Of a DNA stretch of 64,000 nt, positions 60,346 through 64,000 are shown in pieces. The notes under the pieces are model-generated. The model saw only the letters and a program-made list of their open reading frames with translations, did no database searches and had not been told where the DNA came from. Within the stretch, counting starts at the first letter, position 1. Every line of letters begins with the position of its first letter. The DNA comes from Panorpa germanica (taxonomy: Eukaryota; Arthropoda; Insecta; Mecoptera; Panorpidae): the NCBI GenBank assembly GCA_963678705.1, contig OY783217.1, positions 3,286,001 to 3,350,000 of the forward strand, in the 5' to 3' direction. Both the position numbers and the translations under genes were made by a program.

Positions 60346-63300
60346 AATGAGATACATATTCAAGCAAAAAAATAGGTATAAGCATGGTATCATGATACCA
60401 AAATGTTACCAACACCTAAAAGGCTCTTTATATACCAGTCTCCTTAATTTTTCTAGCGCTACCACAAGCCGTGATGTTGAAGAAGCTAAAACTACAAATG
60501 TATATATTATAAAAACAGAATAGTGGTAATATAGTTGGAATACAATCAGATGAAAGAAATAGCTGCAGAATGGTCAAATTTTAACGAAAGTAGCTTGAAA
60601 AGTATAGAAGTGAAAAGATGCTGACATAGATTCTGATTGCAAGAGCTATAAGAATACAAAGGACTTCAATTACGAACTCTCGAACACTGTCCCCTCACAA
60701 TTGAGTCGAGTGTTGAAAATAGGACGCCATTTGGAATACACGAGAGCTCATCAAATAAGAATTATTTATTAAACGTAATTTAAAATTGTTCATTTAGGGG
60801 TCGCACTTTTACTCACAAAATTTTAAGGAAAAGAAAGTAGGAATAAGAATATAATTTTCCGTTTTTGAATTTATTGGAAGGCAGTTAAGACCCTTCTCTC
60901 TGGTTAGTTCTGAGAGCACACATAATTATTTTTACATTTTTTAATAACATTTCATATGACTCTTGCTGTTTTAATTTTAATTGAAACAACAAATTACAAA
61001 GGAGTATTTGAAACTGGATGTTCAAAATTAAAAAAATATTTACACTGTGTTAGAGCTATCAAGAACAACTTAATTAGATGAAATAATATTTATAGTTCAT
61101 GAAATCAAAAGACATTCCATTGCGTTGGCATTTGTTTATGAAAATTTATAATTAAAGTCCGTCTATGACAAAAGAAACTTTTTATACAGCGCAATTTATA
61201 TCTTAACTTCTACTACAAAATGAACATTCCATATTATTTTCTCTATGCAGTTTTACCTTACACAAAAACATAGTTTTGATACAGCGTTCTCGGTATTAGT
61301 TTTACGATGTATGTTCTTAATGGGTTTTTAAATTAAAAATTATTGCATTGTTTTAAATGTTTTTTTAACGTTATTCTTAAAAATGTAACATGCTTTTGAA
61401 ATGAAACTATTCATCAAAGCACTACTAACATTTTTTTGTTTTATTTCTATACTCAAAAATGTTTTAACACAGTCACAGACTTAAGTCAAAGTCAGACTCA
61501 AGCCACTCACTGAGTTTTAGTGTCACTTTAAGGTTTTAACCTAAAATGCAAGTTTCAGTTTTTGAAATATAAAGAAATTAAATTAATTATATTAAATACA
61601 ATAATTTATATTAAATAAAGATAGTAATTATTACAAAATTTTGTATATTACTGACACATGACATATGATTTCACAAGTTCAAAATTACATTTAGGGTTAA
61701 AACTTTAAACTAAAACTAAAAACATTGAGTAGGAATGGGGCTTAAAGATTTTAATTATTTTAGTTTTAAAATTTGTTTAGTTTTATTGTAGGCTTGATCG
61801 ATTTAAGAATAGTTATTGATATGTTTCATTTGTTGATGGAAGGAAAATCTCATTTCAGATGTAGAACAGAGAGTAGAATATAATAATTTATATTTGATGC
61901 AGGACTAGTGTATTTTTGGATTCGATCATCGAACAAGGATATACTTTGAAGTGTAAAGGCATTATTGACAAAGCATATCAATATGATAAATTTTTCTATA
62001 ATTTTTACCCAAACAGTTTCTAATATTCTAATAACAAAATAATCTATCTAATATAAGCTGTATTATAATAGCGGTACGTATTTAAAATTTCTATTGTAAT
62101 CATGACACAAAGGTTGTGATTGTTAACGCTGTATTTACATCCAAAGGAAGATTTAGCTTTTGTGAAATACAAATTACCATTTGTAATTTGAACAGGATTT
62201 TTAGTTTCATTTGTACTTGTACCTCATTTTGTTTTCTGGTTTTTGTTAAAAGAAGAGAATTTGTAAATAATGAGATGGTAACTATAATTAAAAACTCAAT
62301 CCTGAAAACTGAAACATCTACTTTGATTTTTGTAAGTAATCAGCGTTTATTTCTTTAATAATGTTTTAGTAAATGTATTAGTGAGACAACTCTGCATTTG
62401 TGGATAACAGCATGAAACTTGGTACGACTGTTACTTATGATGTAATAAACGAAATAATTCTGAGACACAAACTGTATAATCTACTGGAACGATAGTTATA
62501 GAGAAGAAACTGCCACAAAATTACAACACAGCATAAAGTAACAAAAGGTTCTTTGCGGAGTTTGGACCTTATAGAGATCTATAGGCTGGCTAGGGCGTAT
62601 CTGTGATCTGTCGGCGGTATCCAAATTCCCGAACGGCAAATGTCACTCAGTTCCTTTCAATAGCTTAGTGGGCGCACAATTTTGTTATGAAGGACCTTTT
62701 AGCTACTAACTAATTAATAGCAATTTTTTATTTATATCAAAAAACACAGCAAAATATCAGAACCTTTTTAGATTACATTTATTTTAAACTACACTATTGA
62801 ATTACATATAAATTGATTAAATACTTTAGTTAATAAGAATACTAGTTACGTCACTAAGTAAATGTAATTCACGGTTTTAGTTATAATTAATAATATGTGT
62901 ATTTATTATTTTATGTTTATGCACCAAAAGGTTAAGCGTGCTGTAGGTTTGAGTGTTGAAGCAATAAGAACGAATTAGGACCAAATACGTAGTGTCGAAC
63001 CCTAGAGAAGTGACTCATATAAACAAAGGATGTTTACATAAGAAATATTATGGTTTGCCCACAGAGGCAGTGTATATAAAAACAACTAGGCATAAAATAT
63101 AAATGAATTGAGACAAAGAAATCTTAATTCTAACATTAATTAAAAATAAAAGCAAAATATTAAAATACAAATATGAATATTGCATGCATTTATTAACAAG
63201 GGTGTTGAACATGGAGAGTTTTTCAAATTGAAGTGCAATACTTCTGGTATAGTAGGCTCTATAGTTTCGTAATCGATACAAATTATCGTTACAATTAAAA

Positions 63301-64000
63301 TGTATTAAATGAAACTGATAATACATGTCTTTATAATAAAACTCATTAATAAGAAGATTTGCAAAGAGAAAACTTGTTTTACCCGCCATTTATCCAAGAT
63401 GTCTAAAATTATAACGCGAAGTCTAAAATTTTCAAATACATTCAAAAATTAGAACCCATCTTAATTAACTAATTCTCAGGTGATCATATAATTTGTGCAT
63501 TGGCATTAATTCATTAATTATATTCATAAGAAACAAACGTGACAAATTTTACACTGGTGACCAGATGTTAGTTCAGCTAAGGCTTAGGGATATCAAACTA
63601 GAAGTGACCTTCAATTGTGTAATACGTCGTAGATGGAATTTTCCACTAACTTGTCATTACGAAAATTAATATTGCCTTAAAAGCGGCTAGTAGTGGTAGA
63701 TATAGAAAATATTACAGTTTCAAAATCGATGAGCTTTCTACTTTAAATATTGCAATCTTTTCTTTATATTTTTCACGTGTTTTAAATGTGAAACCCAACG
63801 TTTTACAAACCTCATAATGCATACAATACGTAATACGTAATACGTAATGTTATGTATGTATGCAGTATGCAAGTGCATTTCTCGTTTGAAAACCTAGATT
63901 GCTCGTCATTTTTGCATACACCGTTGCTTTTTTCACCGTTGTAACTTTAAATCCATACAAGTCCTTGTTTATTTTTGCAGTGTCTTTTTACACATTGTAA
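60346..64000. other. Unassigned AT-rich DNA
   Basis: No gene or RNA recognised. Sequence near 61900-61970 (GGATTCGATCATCGAAC) could be a badly decayed relative of the SINE box B segment. A three-unit AATACGT repeat lies at 63825-63845. The 113-codon minus frame at 63048-63389 has no recognisable domain. Confidence 0.4.

Noticed and set aside
63048..63389. 113-codon minus-strand open frame
   Set aside because: AT-driven composition, no recognisable domain, no splice context. Consistent with chance.
1..64000. CRISPR array, operon or phage-like organisation
   Set aside because: No regularly spaced direct repeats, no bacterial gene packing and no ribosome binding site pattern. The repeats are eukaryotic transposon types.

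Overview
This window looks like AT-rich, gene-poor nuclear DNA from an insect. The support is its dense background of decayed transposable elements of arthropod type: Jockey/I-type non-LTR retrotransposon 3' ends, mariner relics, a tRNA-derived SINE, hAT-type and other MITEs, and repeats beginning with an ACTAGCT/CCCG-type motif. A hemipteran would fit the repeat style, but that is only an impression and the sequence does not settle it. I see no bacterial-type gene organisation, no CRISPR array, no rRNA, no intact tRNA and no convincing host protein-coding exon. Open frames of 60-200 codons occur on both strands, but they have the composition of chance frames in AT-rich or polypyrimidine DNA, or lie inside repeats.

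Layout. 1-8.3 kb: CT-rich tracts, a local duplication, a Jockey-type reverse transcriptase remnant (minus, 1120-1420), an hAT-type MITE with an 8-bp target duplication (3103-3299) and a relative at 5605-5792, a non-LTR C-terminal remnant (7071-7470), and a short pogo/Tigger-like inverted repeat. 10.7-16.2 kb: a dispersed repeat, a SINE with a perfect 12-bp target duplication (11955-12230), a tRNA-like head joined to the end of an interspersed repeat (13925-14041), a (TA)n run, a second tRNA-like relic, a 190-bp inverted-repeat MITE, and a palindrome-rich repeat block. 17.4-17.85 kb: a low-repeat stretch rich in transcription-factor-like motifs, the best candidate for host regulatory DNA. 19.7-20.5 kb: a second SINE copy meeting a non-LTR element with RNase H and zinc-knuckle parts tail to tail. 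21-30 kb: second copies of dispersed repeats, a mariner transposase relic (26.5-26.7 kb) and a GA-rich tract. 32-36 kb: a 118-bp palindromic MITE, a long polypyrimidine tract and a 66-bp-arm inverted repeat. 36-47 kb: mostly unassigned, with the second 190-bp MITE (42.6 kb) and an unexplained GC-rich patch (40.9-41.3 kb). 47.1-48.3 kb: a nearly perfect 50-bp inverted repeat, a 5'-truncated non-LTR copy with poly-A tail, and a GC-rich stretch with a TATA-like box. 53-57.6 kb: GA-rich tract, a 676-bp-period tandem pair of an interspersed repeat, and a GCGAAT-motif cluster. 60.1-60.35 kb: 5' part of another mariner.

No genes here act together as a pathway. The relationships are those of mobile DNA: non-autonomous elements (SINE, MITEs) next to relics of the autonomous classes that could once have mobilised them. 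I found no convincing undescribed biological system. The items most worth a second look are the tRNA-like head joined to the ACTAGCT-type repeat, the near-perfect hairpin at 47.1-47.3 kb, the new SINE and MITE families, and the candidate regulatory block at 17.4-17.85 kb.
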